64,000 bases of DNA, from assembly GCA_019912665.1 (NCBI GenBank), contig JAIOIE010000020.1, positions 37,393-101,392 of the forward strand, given 5' to 3'. This document shows, in pieces, positions 52,305 to 60,627 of this stretch. Below the pieces are notes generated by a model. That model was not told where the DNA came from, made no database searches, and saw only the letters and a program-made list of their open reading frames with translations. A program made the translations under genes and the position numbers. Source of the DNA: Deltaproteobacteria bacterium (GTDB taxonomy: Bacteria > Desulfobacterota > GWC2-55-46). The stretch's first letter is position 1. Each line of letters begins with the position of its first letter.

Positions 52305-53680
52305 GCAGGATACTCATCATAGACGACGAGCCGCTTATGCGCATCTCGATAGGCGACGCGCTGAAGGGAGAGGGCTACGAGGTCTCGGAAGCGGCCTCCG
52401 GCAGGGAAGGCCTCGGCCTTGCCAAGGACGGCGGTTTCGACGTTGTCATAACCGATCTTCGCCTCCCTGATATAGACGGTCTAGAGGTCTTGAGGTCGCT
52501 CCGGAAGTCCTCGCCAGAGACGATGGTCATCCTCATAACCGCCTTCGGCGCGGTCGAGACCGCGGTAGAGGCCATGAAATACGGGGCCTACGACTACGTG
52601 ACAAAGCCCTTCGCCATGGACGAGCTTCTGATAATGATAAGGAGGATGCTGAAGCTTAAGGAGCTTGAGCGCGAGAACCAGGCCCTCAAGGAGCAGGTCG
52701 AGGGGAGGTACAACTTCAGCGGCATCGTCGGCAGAAGCGAGAAGATGAACGAGATATTCGAGATGATAAAGGTCATCTCGCAGACCGATTCCACGGTCCT
52801 CATCCTCGGGGAGAGCGGCACCGGCAAGGAGATAGTGGCGAGCGCAATACACCGGAATAGCCCCAGGAAGGACGGGCCGTATATAAAAGTGAGCTGCGCG
52901 GCCATACCCGAGACCCTTCTGGAAGCCGAGCTTTTCGGCTACGACAAGGGCGCGTTCACCGGCGCGGTAAAGCAGAAGAAGGGCAGGTTCGAGCTCGCGG
53001 ACAAGGGCACCATTTTCCTCGACGAGATTGGCGAGCTCGCCCCGTCCATACAGGTAAAGCTCCTCAGGGTGCTCCAGGAAAAGGAGTTCGACAGGCTCGG
53101 GGGCACCGGGACGGTGAGCGCCGACGTCAGGGTGATTTGCGCAACGCAAAGGGACCTTAAAAAGGAGGTTCAGAACGGCTCCTTCCGCGAGGACCTCTAC
53201 TACAGGCTTAACGTGGTGCCTATAGTGCTTCCGCCGCTACGCGAGAGGAAGGGCGATATAATACTCCTTGCCAACCACTTCCTCAATTACTATTCCGGGC
53301 TATGCAAGAAGCAGGTAAAGGGCTTTTCGGTCGACGCTGTCGAGGCGCTCATAAAGTACCCGTTCCCGGGTAACGTCCGGGAGCTCGAACATGCGGTAGA
53401 AAGGGCCGTGGTCATGGGCAAGGGCGAGGAGATACAGCCCTGGGACCTCCCCGAGGAGATAGGGAGCTCGAACTTGAACGACTGCCTCAAGGTCTTCAGG
53501 AGCGGCCCGGACGGGCATGAGAACCTCACGAAGGCCATGAAGGATTTCGAGAAGAAATACATAATAAAGGTCCTGGAAGAGACGAACGGGAATAAGACGC
53601 TTGCGGCCAGGCTGCTTGGAGTTTCCAGGAAGACCCTCTGGGAGAAGTGCAAGATACTTGAGATCATAAGCGGCGAGTAA
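52301..53680 (+). CDS. Sigma-54-dependent response regulator (NtrC type)
   Basis: 459 residues from TTG 52301 (GGAGGAAGGGG site), overlapping the kinase stop. Receiver domain with D52, AAA+ domain with Walker A GESGTGKE (170-177) and the sigma-54 contact loop GAFTGA (217-222), and a C-terminal Fis-type HTH (about 420-455). It activates sigma-54 promoters when phosphorylated by the partner kinase. Targets not identified in the window. Confidence 0.95.
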   Translation: MSRILIIDDEPLMRISIGDALKGEGYEVSEAASGREGLGLAKDGGFDVVITDLRLPDIDGLEVLRSLRKSSPETMVILITAFGAVETAVEAMKYGAYDYVTKPFAMDELLIMIRRMLKLKELERENQALKEQVEGRYNFSGIVGRSEKMNEIFEMIKVISQTDSTVLILGESGTGKEIVASAIHRNSPRKDGPYIKVSCAAIPETLLEAELFGYDKGAFTGAVKQKKGRFELADKGTIFLDEIGELAPSIQVKLLRVLQEKEFDRLGGTGTVSADVRVICATQRDLKKEVQNGSFREDLYYRLNVVPIVLPPLRERKGDIILLANHFLNYYSGLCKKQVKGFSVDAVEALIKYPFPGNVRELEHAVERAVVMGKGEEIQPWDLPEEIGSSNLNDCLKVFRSGPDGHENLTKAMKDFEKKYIIKVLEETNGNKTLAARLLGVSRKTLWEKCKILEIISGE

Positions 53681-53819
53681 AGGCAGCCTCTAAAAATTGA
53701 TCTTTTCCCCGGACTCTGTGTCAGGCCTGGGATAAAAATGCTCACATATTATCCATATATGCTCCGCTTCCCGGTTTTCTTTGATTGCGGGAAAAAATTC
53801 TAATTTTTAGAGGCTGCCT
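53681..53819 (+). repeat. Family A palindromic element, copy 5
   Basis: 139 bp. A perfect 18-bp terminal inverted repeat AGGCAGCCTCTAAAAATT. Core GATAAAAATGCTCACATATT and CATATATGCTCCGCTT; the inner stem is damaged on the right side. It starts immediately after the response-regulator stop codon and ends 8 bp before the prmC stop. Confidence 0.92.
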
Positions 53820-53827
53820 AAAATTTC

Positions 53828-54703
53828 TCAGGGCTTATGCCTTGCCTTAAGTATCCGCTCTATATCGCCGTAATCCCTGATTATTTCTATTTGGTCATAC
53901 CTGCCATCAGATTCAGTCATTCGCATCACGTCCTCTGATTGACCGTAACCCATTTCAATAAGCAGCCACCCTCCCGGAGCAAGGAAGAGAGGGGCCTCGC
54001 TCACTATGCGCCTTATGAAGTAAAGGCCGTCTTCTCCGCCTGAGAGCGCCCCCCTGGGCTCGAAATCCCTGACCTCAGGGTCGAGGCCTTCCAGATCCCC
54101 TTCGGGGACATAGGGCGGGTTGGAGACTATTATTCCGGCGCGGCCCCTGAGCCCGTCGGGAAGCGGGGAAAAGAGGTCTCCGGGGAGGAACCTGACCTTG
54201 TCCGCCACGCCGGCCCTTGCTGCGTTCTTACTTGCGATCTGAAGCGCCTTCTCCGAGATGTCTGTCGCGTAGACGATGGGGCCCGGGACCTCGCTAGCTA
54301 TCGACACGGCTATGCAGCCGCTCCCGGTGCAGAGGTCTATGACGGCCAGGGCGGAATCCATTTGGCTTCCGAGCTTTACGGCCTCTCCGGCAAGGAGCTC
54401 CGTCTCAGGCCTGGGGATGAGGACGTCCCTAGTGACCTTCAGTGTAAGCCCCCTGAAGTCCGCCTCCCCGAAGATGTACTGGGGCGGCTCCCTCTTGAGC
54501 CGCCTTATTAGTATATTTTCAAGCTCCTTTGTTTTCTCGATGGAGAGCTCCATGCCTGCATCGAGGAAAAGGGAGTGCCTTTTTAAGCCGAGGAGGCGCA
54601 TGAGGATGAACTCGGCCTCGGTCATGGGCTCGGGGATGCCGGCCTTTGAAAGGGCCTCACCGATCCTGGTAAGCGCCTCGCCTATCGTTTCAGCCCCCGG
54701 CAT
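53828..54703 (-). CDS. prmC: Peptide chain release factor N5-glutamine methyltransferase
   Basis: Methylates the GGQ glutamine of release factors. 291 residues from ATG 54703 (an upstream TTG extension has no ribosome site). N-terminal substrate-binding helices about 1-85, SAM motif VIDLCTGSGCIAVSIA (about 120-135) and catalytic NPPYVPEGDL (about 193-202). Usually next to prfA, which is not visible here. Confidence 0.93.
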   Translation of the reverse strand: MPGAETIGEALTRIGEALSKAGIPEPMTEAEFILMRLLGLKRHSLFLDAGMELSIEKTKELENILIRRLKREPPQYIFGEADFRGLTLKVTRDVLIPRPETELLAGEAVKLGSQMDSALAVIDLCTGSGCIAVSIASEVPGPIVYATDISEKALQIASKNAARAGVADKVRFLPGDLFSPLPDGLRGRAGIIVSNPPYVPEGDLEGLDPEVRDFEPRGALSGGEDGLYFIRRIVSEAPLFLAPGGWLLIEMGYGQSEDVMRMTESDGRYDQIEIIRDYGDIERILKARHKP

Positions 54704-54917
54704 CTGCTGCTTAAGCCTCCCTGCAAAATGATGGAATGCCCCTTTAGCTCTTGGCAAGAGGGCTCCAATATAAATAGATTATCGCGGAAGGCTTGTCAAA
54801 GTATTCCGGCGTGTGCGGCAAAATGGCGTCGGGCTCCGTAGAGAGGCTTAGTGCCGTAAGGTAACGCGCCACGATCGGAGCCGGTCAAGGGGAATTAGCG
54901 CTTTCTCACGTTATCCG

Positions 54918-55388
54918 CTATTGAAATCTTTCGGTGAACTCGGCCACTTTGGGTTTTACAAGCTCCTCGAAGTCCCTGTATTTCATCTCGACGGCTTCAT
55001 AATGCGTTCCCGCGTTGAAGTAGATGTACTCGTCACCGGTAAGGGACCTGTCCACTACCGTTTCCACCTGATACAGGTTCCCGAAAGGAGGCTCGGCCCC
55101 GGTCTCGCAATCAGGGAAAAGGTTGGAGAACTCTTCCTCTTTGGCGAGCCCCAGGTCTTTTTTCCTGAGTACGTCCCTGAGCTTCCCGAAATCCACCTTG
55201 GCGCTTGCGGGGAGCACCGTCATGACTATCTCTCCGTCCGCCTTGACCATTACTGATTTCGCAAGCTCCCGGCCCTTTACATGCATGGATGCGGCCACCT
55301 CCTGGGCTGTATAGGCCTCGGTATGGACGAGGGACTTGTACCATACGTGCCTTTCCTGGAGAAGATTTTCAAGCCTTTTGGGGATCAT
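54918..55388 (-). CDS. YbaK/ProX-type aminoacyl-tRNA deacylase
   Basis: 156 residues from ATG 55388 with an AAAGGAG site. The YbaK fold has TAQEVAASMHVKGRELAKSV (about 27-46), the catalytic-site Lys (KSVMVK) and a C-terminal segment with YIYFNAGTHYEAVEM. It hydrolyses mischarged tRNA such as Ala- or Cys-tRNA-Pro. Single gene. Confidence 0.88.
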   Translation of the reverse strand: MIPKRLENLLQERHVWYKSLVHTEAYTAQEVAASMHVKGRELAKSVMVKADGEIVMTVLPASAKVDFGKLRDVLRKKDLGLAKEEEFSNLFPDCETGAEPPFGNLYQVETVVDRSLTGDEYIYFNAGTHYEAVEMKYRDFEELVKPKVAEFTERFQ

Positions 55389-55411
55389 GAGTGCATATCT
55401 CCTTTCATTCT

Positions 55412-55562
55412 TAAGGAAGGTCTGATTAATTCCATTTTCTGTCGTTCTGAGTGAGCGTAAGCGACCTAAGACTCTCGCAACTTGCTGACCTTCCTGAGTG
55501 CGAGATTCAGTCGCTTCGCCCGGAATGACAGAGCTTGCGAACTAATGGGGACCTCTCTTAAT
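55412..55562 (+). repeat. Family B palindromic element, copy 2
   Basis: About 150 bp. Left TTAAGGAAGGTCTGATTAATT pairs partly with right AATGGGGACCTCTCTTAA; inner arms TCTGTCGTTCTGAGTGAGCG and CGCTTCGCCCGGAATGACAG. It aligns with copy 1 at 33524 at both ends. Confidence 0.8.
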
Positions 55563-55642
55563 TATATACCCTCCGCCGCGAACCGGCAAAAAAGCCCTGT
55601 GCGTGTATAATCTGGTTGAGGGCCGTTGACAGGGGGGCTTGC

Positions 55643-56200
55643 ATGCTGCTCATACTGCCGGTGGGAGAGGTAGACCTGGATACGCTTGAAAGGCTCCGTC
55701 AAGACCTCGAAAGGGAGTTCGGGTTCGAGGCCGCCGTCGCCGGGGAAAAGGACGCCTTTCTCACTCCCGATTTCGCGCTGGACGAGGAGAGGGGGCAGTA
55801 CAATTCGACCAGCATACTATTCTACATAATGGAAAGGCCTGAGTTAAAACGTTACGGGAGGGTGCTGGGGGTTGCTTCCGTCGACTTCTTCGCGCCGGGA
55901 CTTAACTTCGTCTTCGGGGAGGCCGGGCCGAGGGCCGCGGTCATATCCACCTATAGGCTGCGCGAAACCTTCTATGGCAGGGAAGAAGACAGGGGACTTC
56001 TGAGGAAAAGGATATTGACCGAGGCCGCCCACGAGCTCGGCCACACCTTCGGGCTCGGGCACTGCGCCTTCCCGGACTGCGTCATGTTCTTTTCAAATAC
56101 CATAGAGGACACCGACAGGAAGGGGCCGCGCTTCAAAGGGAGGTGCCTTGAGAAGATGGTCGAGGCAGGGGCCATCGGGAAAGGAAAAGGCCCGGGATAG
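55643..56200 (+). CDS. Archaemetzincin-like zinc metalloprotease
   Basis: 185 residues from ATG 55643 (GGGGGG site). Zinc site H130-E131-x2-H134-x5-H140 followed by C141, C146 and M148 of the archaemetzincin signature. The final CxxC of the family is incomplete: only C168 remains in KGRC, so one structural zinc ligand seems missing. Likely intracellular peptidase of unknown substrate. Confidence 0.87.
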   Translation: MLLILPVGEVDLDTLERLRQDLEREFGFEAAVAGEKDAFLTPDFALDEERGQYNSTSILFYIMERPELKRYGRVLGVASVDFFAPGLNFVFGEAGPRAAVISTYRLRETFYGREEDRGLLRKRILTEAAHELGHTFGLGHCAFPDCVMFFSNTIEDTDRKGPRFKGRCLEKMVEAGAIGKGKGPG

Positions 56201-56255
56201 CAGCACCCGGGCCCTGGATTCCTGTGTCGTCGAGCAAAGCCCGACCCTGAAGAAA

Positions 56256-56933
56256 TCAGGCAGCCTGGGCCTTTTTTATTACCATTGCCCTCTCGCCGCC
56301 GGTTATGAACGCGTCCGATTCCGGATACAGGATGTGCTCCTCTTTCATGTTGTGGTCCAGCAGTATGCCGAGAAGAGAGCTTGAGCCGGAATCTGCGCCC
56401 GGGGCGTCATGCCTGTCGGTTGCGCCGAGTATCTGGTCGAGGAGCGCCTGTATCTCCTTGTGCTCCATCCTCATTACGAAGGTCGGCCCCGCGTCCCGCA
56501 TCCCGGTCTTTTCTTCGAAAACGGGGAAGAGGATGTCCTCTTCTATGCGGATGTGTTTTTTAAGCCCGAGGCTGAATTCCCTGAAGCTCCTGGAGGCGTC
56601 CTCCCATCTCGAGTCCTTGAGGGCCGCCTTGAAGCCTTCAAATATCGAATCAAGCCTCCGGTGGTCGGTCTGGAGGTAGTCCGTTATAGTGATGTCCGGG
56701 TTCGGCCTCTCCCTTTTTACGATGCTCACTCTCCAGGCCTCCGGGCCCGCTTCGAGAGTCCACCAGTCGAACTCGCCGTCGTGCTCGGCCTGGAACTGGT
56801 AAAGGAGCGGCTTGGGCTCATGGTCGTTCACGAGAGTGAACGACTCCCCCGGCTTAAGGCTCCTGTAAAGCTCGAATATCCTGGCGTGCCTGTCCTTCGG
56901 GACCATCTCCCTTACGTCTAGGACCTTTTCCAT
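56256..56933 (-). CDS. DUF2249-hemerythrin fusion protein
   Basis: 225 residues: DUF2249 domain about 1-75 (LDVREMVPKDRHARIF, QFQAEHDGEFDWW) and hemerythrin HHE domain about 80-215 (TDHRRLDSIFE, GLKKHIRIEEDILFPVFE, RMEHKEIQALL, LDHNMKEEHILYPESD). Such fusions accompany denitrification and NO-response genes in other bacteria. Fourth hemerythrin-type gene in the window. Confidence 0.9.
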   Translation of the reverse strand: MEKVLDVREMVPKDRHARIFELYRSLKPGESFTLVNDHEPKPLLYQFQAEHDGEFDWWTLEAGPEAWRVSIVKRERPNPDITITDYLQTDHRRLDSIFEGFKAALKDSRWEDASRSFREFSLGLKKHIRIEEDILFPVFEEKTGMRDAGPTFVMRMEHKEIQALLDQILGATDRHDAPGADSGSSSLLGILLDHNMKEEHILYPESDAFITGGERAMVIKKAQAA

Positions 56934-57087
56934 CTATGTTATTCCTCCTTGTCTGTTTTCCCTGCTTTTATGCCCCGGGGATATTTTCCTACGCAACAGC
57001 CGCGATAAAAATGACAAAAATCAATACCCTGGTTTTCGGCGGACCGATGATAGGTCGTTATTCGTTTCGCGCTTCCTTAAAAGCGGC

Positions 57088-57897
57088 TTAATTTAGAGGC
57101 CTCGGCGGCCTCTCAAGGGAGGGGTCCTTTCGGATGGCCTCCCTGTAGTGCTCCATCGCCTCAGGGAGAAAAGACCTAAGCTCATCGACTCTTTTCCGGT
57201 CGGTAGGGTGCGTCGAAAGGAATTCCGGGGGAGCAGCGCCTTCCCTTGCGGTCATCCTTTCCCAGAACTCTACGGCTGACTCCGGATTGTATCCGGCCTT
57301 TGCCATAAGGATTAGCCCGATCCTGTCGGCCTCGAGCTCGTGCTTTCTGCTGTACGGGAGGAGCACCCCCACTTTCGCGCCGAGCCCGTATGCCTGGAGG
57401 AGCCCCTCGCGGGCGACCGGGCTTGTGCCTAAAAGCGCGGCAGAAAGCGCGGCTCCGCCTATCTGGAGCGCCTGCTCCTGGGACATCCTCTCGGCGCCGT
57501 GCCGCGCTATGACATGGGCCACCTCGTGCCCCATGACGGCCGCAACCCCGGCCTCGTCCCGGCAGACCGGTAGAATCCCGGTATTAAGGGCCACCTTGCC
57601 GCCGGGCAGGGCGAACGCGTTCACAGCCGGGTTTTCTATGACGACGAACTCCCATTCGTAATCGGGTTTTTCGGCCGCCGAGGCTATCCTTCCGCCGACC
57701 TCCCCGATAAGGGAGTTGTACCGGGCGTTTTCGCTCAAGTCGGCTTCGGCCTTTATCTGGCTGAAGAGCGTCTCGCCTATCCTCTCCTCCTGTCTTTCCG
57801 AGACGATCATTATCTGAGTGCGCTCCGTGTAAGGCACCCTTGCGCACCCTGAAAAGGCGAGGAGGACTGCGGCTATGAAGAGAACGGTCCTGGTCAT
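57088..57897 (-). CDS. M48-family zinc metalloprotease lipoprotein
   Basis: 269 residues from ATG 57897. Lipobox AFSGC18 makes it an envelope lipoprotein. Catalytic H124-E125-x2-H128 (GHEVAHVIARHG), third ligand in KHELEADRIG, and STHPTDRKRVDEL near the C-terminus. YggG/LoiP-like; expected to trim outer-membrane or periplasmic proteins. Confidence 0.92.
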   Translation of the reverse strand: MTRTVLFIAAVLLAFSGCARVPYTERTQIMIVSERQEERIGETLFSQIKAEADLSENARYNSLIGEVGGRIASAAEKPDYEWEFVVIENPAVNAFALPGGKVALNTGILPVCRDEAGVAAVMGHEVAHVIARHGAERMSQEQALQIGGAALSAALLGTSPVAREGLLQAYGLGAKVGVLLPYSRKHELEADRIGLILMAKAGYNPESAVEFWERMTAREGAAPPEFLSTHPTDRKRVDELRSFLPEAMEHYREAIRKDPSLERPPRPLN

Positions 57898-57985
57898 GTG
57901 TCGAGACCCCCGGTATCTGCCATTCACCGATTCTAAACCTTTTTGGGAGAAATCACAACCAGAGCCGCAGGGCCGGTCGCAGCCT

Positions 57986-58022
57986 CTTGATAACGCAAGC
58001 TGAGAGGCTAGGGATTATCAAG
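57986..58022. other. Inverted repeat just upstream of a promoter
   Basis: CTTGATAA and TTATCAAG, 21 bp apart, ending 9 bp before a -35 box. A possible operator. Confidence 0.4.
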
Positions 58023-58031
58023 GACGGTGAG

Positions 58032-58060
58032 TTGACATGGTTTGGAAAGGCTCCTAAAAT
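58032..58060 (+). promoter_or_regulatory. Sigma-70-type promoter of the HhH gene
   Basis: TTGACA, a 17-bp spacer and TAAAAT, 49 bp before ATG 58110. Confidence 0.72.
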
Positions 58061-58109
58061 CAATCAGGCTCTAAAACGGGTCTGTTTAATCCGCAGAGAG
58101 GAGGAATTT

Positions 58110-58313
58110 ATGGCACGCAAAATATGTCACATAAACAGCTCAAACGCGGACGATATAAGAAAGTCCGTAGGAATCGGCGATAACGAGGCCCGCAGGCTCG
58201 TTGATTACAGGTCTGAGCACGGAAATTTCAGGACCCTTGACGACCTCATGAACGTCCCCGGGTTCTCACCGGACACCGTGGAAAAGCTCAAAAGAGAGTG
58301 CGACCTCGACTAA
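58110..58313 (+). CDS. Small helix-hairpin-helix protein (ComEA-like domain)
   Basis: 67 residues from ATG 58110 (GAGAGGAGG site). Two HhH units: GIGDNEARRLVDYRSEHG and VPGFSPDTVEKLKREC, as in the DNA-binding domain of ComEA. No signal peptide or membrane segment, so cytoplasmic. Probable DNA- or protein-binding role. Single gene with promoter and terminator. Confidence 0.85.
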   Translation: MARKICHINSSNADDIRKSVGIGDNEARRLVDYRSEHGNFRTLDDLMNVPGFSPDTVEKLKRECDLD

Positions 58314-58325
58314 CCGGGCTATGGA

Positions 58326-58361
58326 AACCGGACATCTTTCCTCAGTTGTCCGGTTTTTTTT
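58326..58361 (+). terminator. Rho-independent terminator after the HhH gene
   Basis: AACCGGACA and its complement with a 12-nt loop and a run of T. Confidence 0.88.
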
Positions 58362-58615
58362 GCGTCCTGCGCAGGGCCTCCTGGCATGCCGGAGGCCTGT
58401 GCAGTCCCTCCTTTATCTCTTTATAATACCTTGATTTAATTCATATTTTACCTGGGCCCTCATCCTCCGCTCAACCCTTTTTCCATGTAGCGCTCAATCC
58501 TTTTCACTATCCTCAAATCAACCCAAAAGCCGTCCAATAATGAATCTCTTTGACTATACAGGGGTTTCCGTACACTCCGATAAACGATGTAGAAGTCTGA
58601 CAGGGGGGCAACGGT
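58362..58615. other. Intergenic region before the chemotaxis-like operon
   Basis: Holds a GC-rich hairpin at about 58371-58402 (GGCCTCC with its complement, no T-run) and the sigma-28-like promoter at 58557-58583. Confidence 0.5.
58557..58583 (+). promoter_or_regulatory. Sigma-28 (FliA)-like promoter for the chemotaxis operon
   Basis: TACA, a 15-bp spacer, then TCCGATAA, close to the TAAA-N15-GCCGATAA consensus, 32 bp before the TTG start. Confidence 0.6.
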
Positions 58616-59914
58616 TTGGAAAAGCAGCAAAATTCAGCATCTATACTCGAAGGCCTTATGATCGCCAAGCCGGCCGGCAGGTGGAGGGTAGCTCTTGCCG
58701 CGCTCGTTGTATCTTCCGCGGCGTTCGCCTACATACTTTTTACCGGCGCCCCCATTGAGAGCGCTTTATACCTGGCGCTCTGGTCCGTCTTCGCGGTCAT
58801 CGTTGCCGCGTTCGCCTCGAGGAGCCGCGGGGTGATGCTGTCCGACCTTAAGGATGAGGAACTCGTAAGGGAGCTTGCCGAAAGGACGCTCCATTATAGC
58901 TCAAGGAAGAAGAGGCTTAAGAAATTCTTTATCTCGCAGCACGACTTGAGCAGTCTCACCCGGAGCCATCTTACGGAAGTCATAGACGAGACCGGCACCG
59001 CGGCAGAGAGGATAATGGGGCAATCCCAGCGCATAGATTCGGCGATGTGCCAGATGCAGAATACTATTGAAGGTCTCCAGGCCGAGAGCAAGGCAATGGC
59101 CAGGGCCACGGGCGAGACCATCGCGAGAAACGAGTCAAACATATCGGGCCTCAAGGAATACATAGGAAAGCGCAGGACCGACGTGGAGGAAGACTACAGG
59201 ACCGTGCTGGCGCTGGCCGAGGAGGCGAGGTCGATGACGAGCCTCGTGGACCTCCTGAAGGGCATAAGCGACCAGACTAATCTTCTGGCCCTCAATGCCG
59301 CCATAGAGGCCGCAAGGGCCGGCGAGCACGGCAGGGGCTTCGCAATAGTCGCGGACGAGGTAAGAAAGCTCTCGAAGAACTCCGAGGAGGCCGCCGGGAA
59401 GATAGGCAAGGCCATGATAAAGATGGCGGAGGAGATCGAGACGAAGTTCGCCTTCAAGTTGAACCAGGACAGGCACGCCGGGGAGTCCTCGCTCCTCCTT
59501 GACCTCCAGACCCAGCTCTCGTCGCTCGGAGAGGGCTACCGGAAGCTCGACAATTTGAACAGGCAGATACTTGAGCAGGTGGGCGAAAGCGGGGCCCAGG
59601 TCTCTGCGGAAGTGCTCGAGCTCATAGCCGGGGTGCAGTTCCAGGACATAGTCCGCCAGCAGATAGAGCTCGTAATAAAGACGCTGGCTGATTCCGACCA
59701 GTACATGAAGAGCCTCGAAGGGTGCCTCGAGGAAGGTCACCTCTGCGAGGAGGAGTGCAGGATAGGCGAGTTCGGCATAGAAAAGGTGCGCGAGCACTAC
59801 GTGATGGAGAGGCAGCGGTCAACCCACAATTCGTTTATCGATTCAATGAGCGGCTCTCAAACCCATGCGCCGGCCAAGGCCGCGCCGGATGAGGGCAACG
59901 TAGTCTTTTTTTAG
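58616..59914 (+). CDS. Membrane-anchored chemoreceptor-like signalling protein without a sensor domain
   Basis: 432 residues from TTG 58616. Two N-terminal transmembrane helices (24-43, 48-67) with almost no periplasmic loop, then a coiled coil and a receptor signalling tip ([37 protein letters not shown], split here only for description, about 225-260). The C-terminal part has [13 protein letters not shown], typical of receptors that act with dedicated CheA-type pathways, and a Cys-containing [12 protein letters not shown] segment. First gene of the operon. Confidence 0.87.
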   Translation: MEKQQNSASILEGLMIAKPAGRWRVALAALVVSSAAFAYILFTGAPIESALYLALWSVFAVIVAAFASRSRGVMLSDLKDEELVRELAERTLHYSSRKKRLKKFFISQHDLSSLTRSHLTEVIDETGTAAERIMGQSQRIDSAMCQMQNTIEGLQAESKAMARATGETIARNESNISGLKEYIGKRRTDVEEDYRTVLALAEEARSMTSLVDLLKGISDQTNLLALNAAIEAARAGEHGRGFAIVADEVRKLSKNSEEAAGKIGKAMIKMAEEIETKFAFKLNQDRHAGESSLLLDLQTQLSSLGEGYRKLDNLNRQILEQVGESGAQVSAEVLELIAGVQFQDIVRQQIELVIKTLADSDQYMKSLEGCLEEGHLCEEECRIGEFGIEKVREHYVMERQRSTHNSFIDSMSGSQTHAPAKAAPDEGNVVFF

Positions 59915-59932
59915 CACAAGCACGGAGGGAAA

Positions 59933-60301
59933 ATGGCCAAGACAATAATGGTGGTCGACGATTCGGCTTCAATAAGGCAGGTCATGAACCTGACGCTAAA
60001 GAAGGCCGGATACGACGTGATCGAGGCGAATGACGGCTCGGACGCGCTCGGGAAGCTCGGCGCCCAGAGGATAAACCTCATCGTCTGCGACGTGAACATG
60101 CCCAACATGGACGGCATCACGTTCCTCAAGAGCCTGAAGGAGAAGCCGACCCACAAGTTCACGCCGGTCATCATGCTCACGACGGAGTCGCAGGAATCGA
60201 AAAAGCAGGAAGGCAAGGCAGCCGGGGCCAGGGCATGGATAGTAAAGCCCTTCAAGCCCGAACAGATGCTCGAGGCCGTCTCGAAGCTCATACTGCCTTG
60301 A
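59933..60301 (+). CDS. CheY-like single-domain response regulator
   Basis: 122 residues: acidic pocket D9-D10, phospho-acceptor D53, signalling T near 87 and K near 109 (VKPFKPEQ). No output domain, so it acts by protein contact. Between a receptor-like gene and a STAS gene, likely a target of the CheA below. Confidence 0.94.
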   Translation: MAKTIMVVDDSASIRQVMNLTLKKAGYDVIEANDGSDALGKLGAQRINLIVCDVNMPNMDGITFLKSLKEKPTHKFTPVIMLTTESQESKKQEGKAAGARAWIVKPFKPEQMLEAVSKLILP

Positions 60302-60315
60302 CGGGGAGATAAGCC

Positions 60316-60627
60316 ATGCCGGTGCGCATCGAAAAAGACGGGGAGAACGGGTCCATAAGCGTGGAAGGAGAGATGAACATCTATCATGCCCAGGAGCTTA
60401 AGGACGGCCTTATGAGGGCAATGGACGGAGAGGACAGTGTCAGCCTCGACCTCTCGCGCGTCTCCGAGATGGACTCTTCCGGGCTCCAGCTTGTGCTCCT
60501 TGCATGGAGGGAGGCCGACAGGAAAGGAGCGCCGTTCAGGCTTATCGGCGCAAGCACCCCGGTCGATGACGTCCTTAGCCTCTTCGATCTTAAAAAGCTC
60601 TTCTGCGAAGACAGGGAGACGGTGTGA
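60316..60627 (+). CDS. STAS-domain protein (anti-sigma-factor-antagonist type)
   Basis: 103 residues with the DSSGLQL motif (S54 or S55 as the likely phosphorylation site). Its TGA overlaps the cheA start (TGATG). STAS proteins in chemotaxis-type operons usually act as scaffolds or switches; the partner kinase or phosphatase is not visible. Confidence 0.9.
   Translation: MPVRIEKDGENGSISVEGEMNIYHAQELKDGLMRAMDGEDSVSLDLSRVSEMDSSGLQLVLLAWREADRKGAPFRLIGASTPVDDVLSLFDLKKLFCEDRETV

Noticed and set aside
57977..58110. Possible riboswitch upstream of the HhH gene (GCCTC/GAGGC and TTGATAA/TTATCAA pairings)
   Set aside because: A good promoter (58032-58060) lies downstream of the pairing segments, so they would not be in the transcript; kept only as a possible operator.
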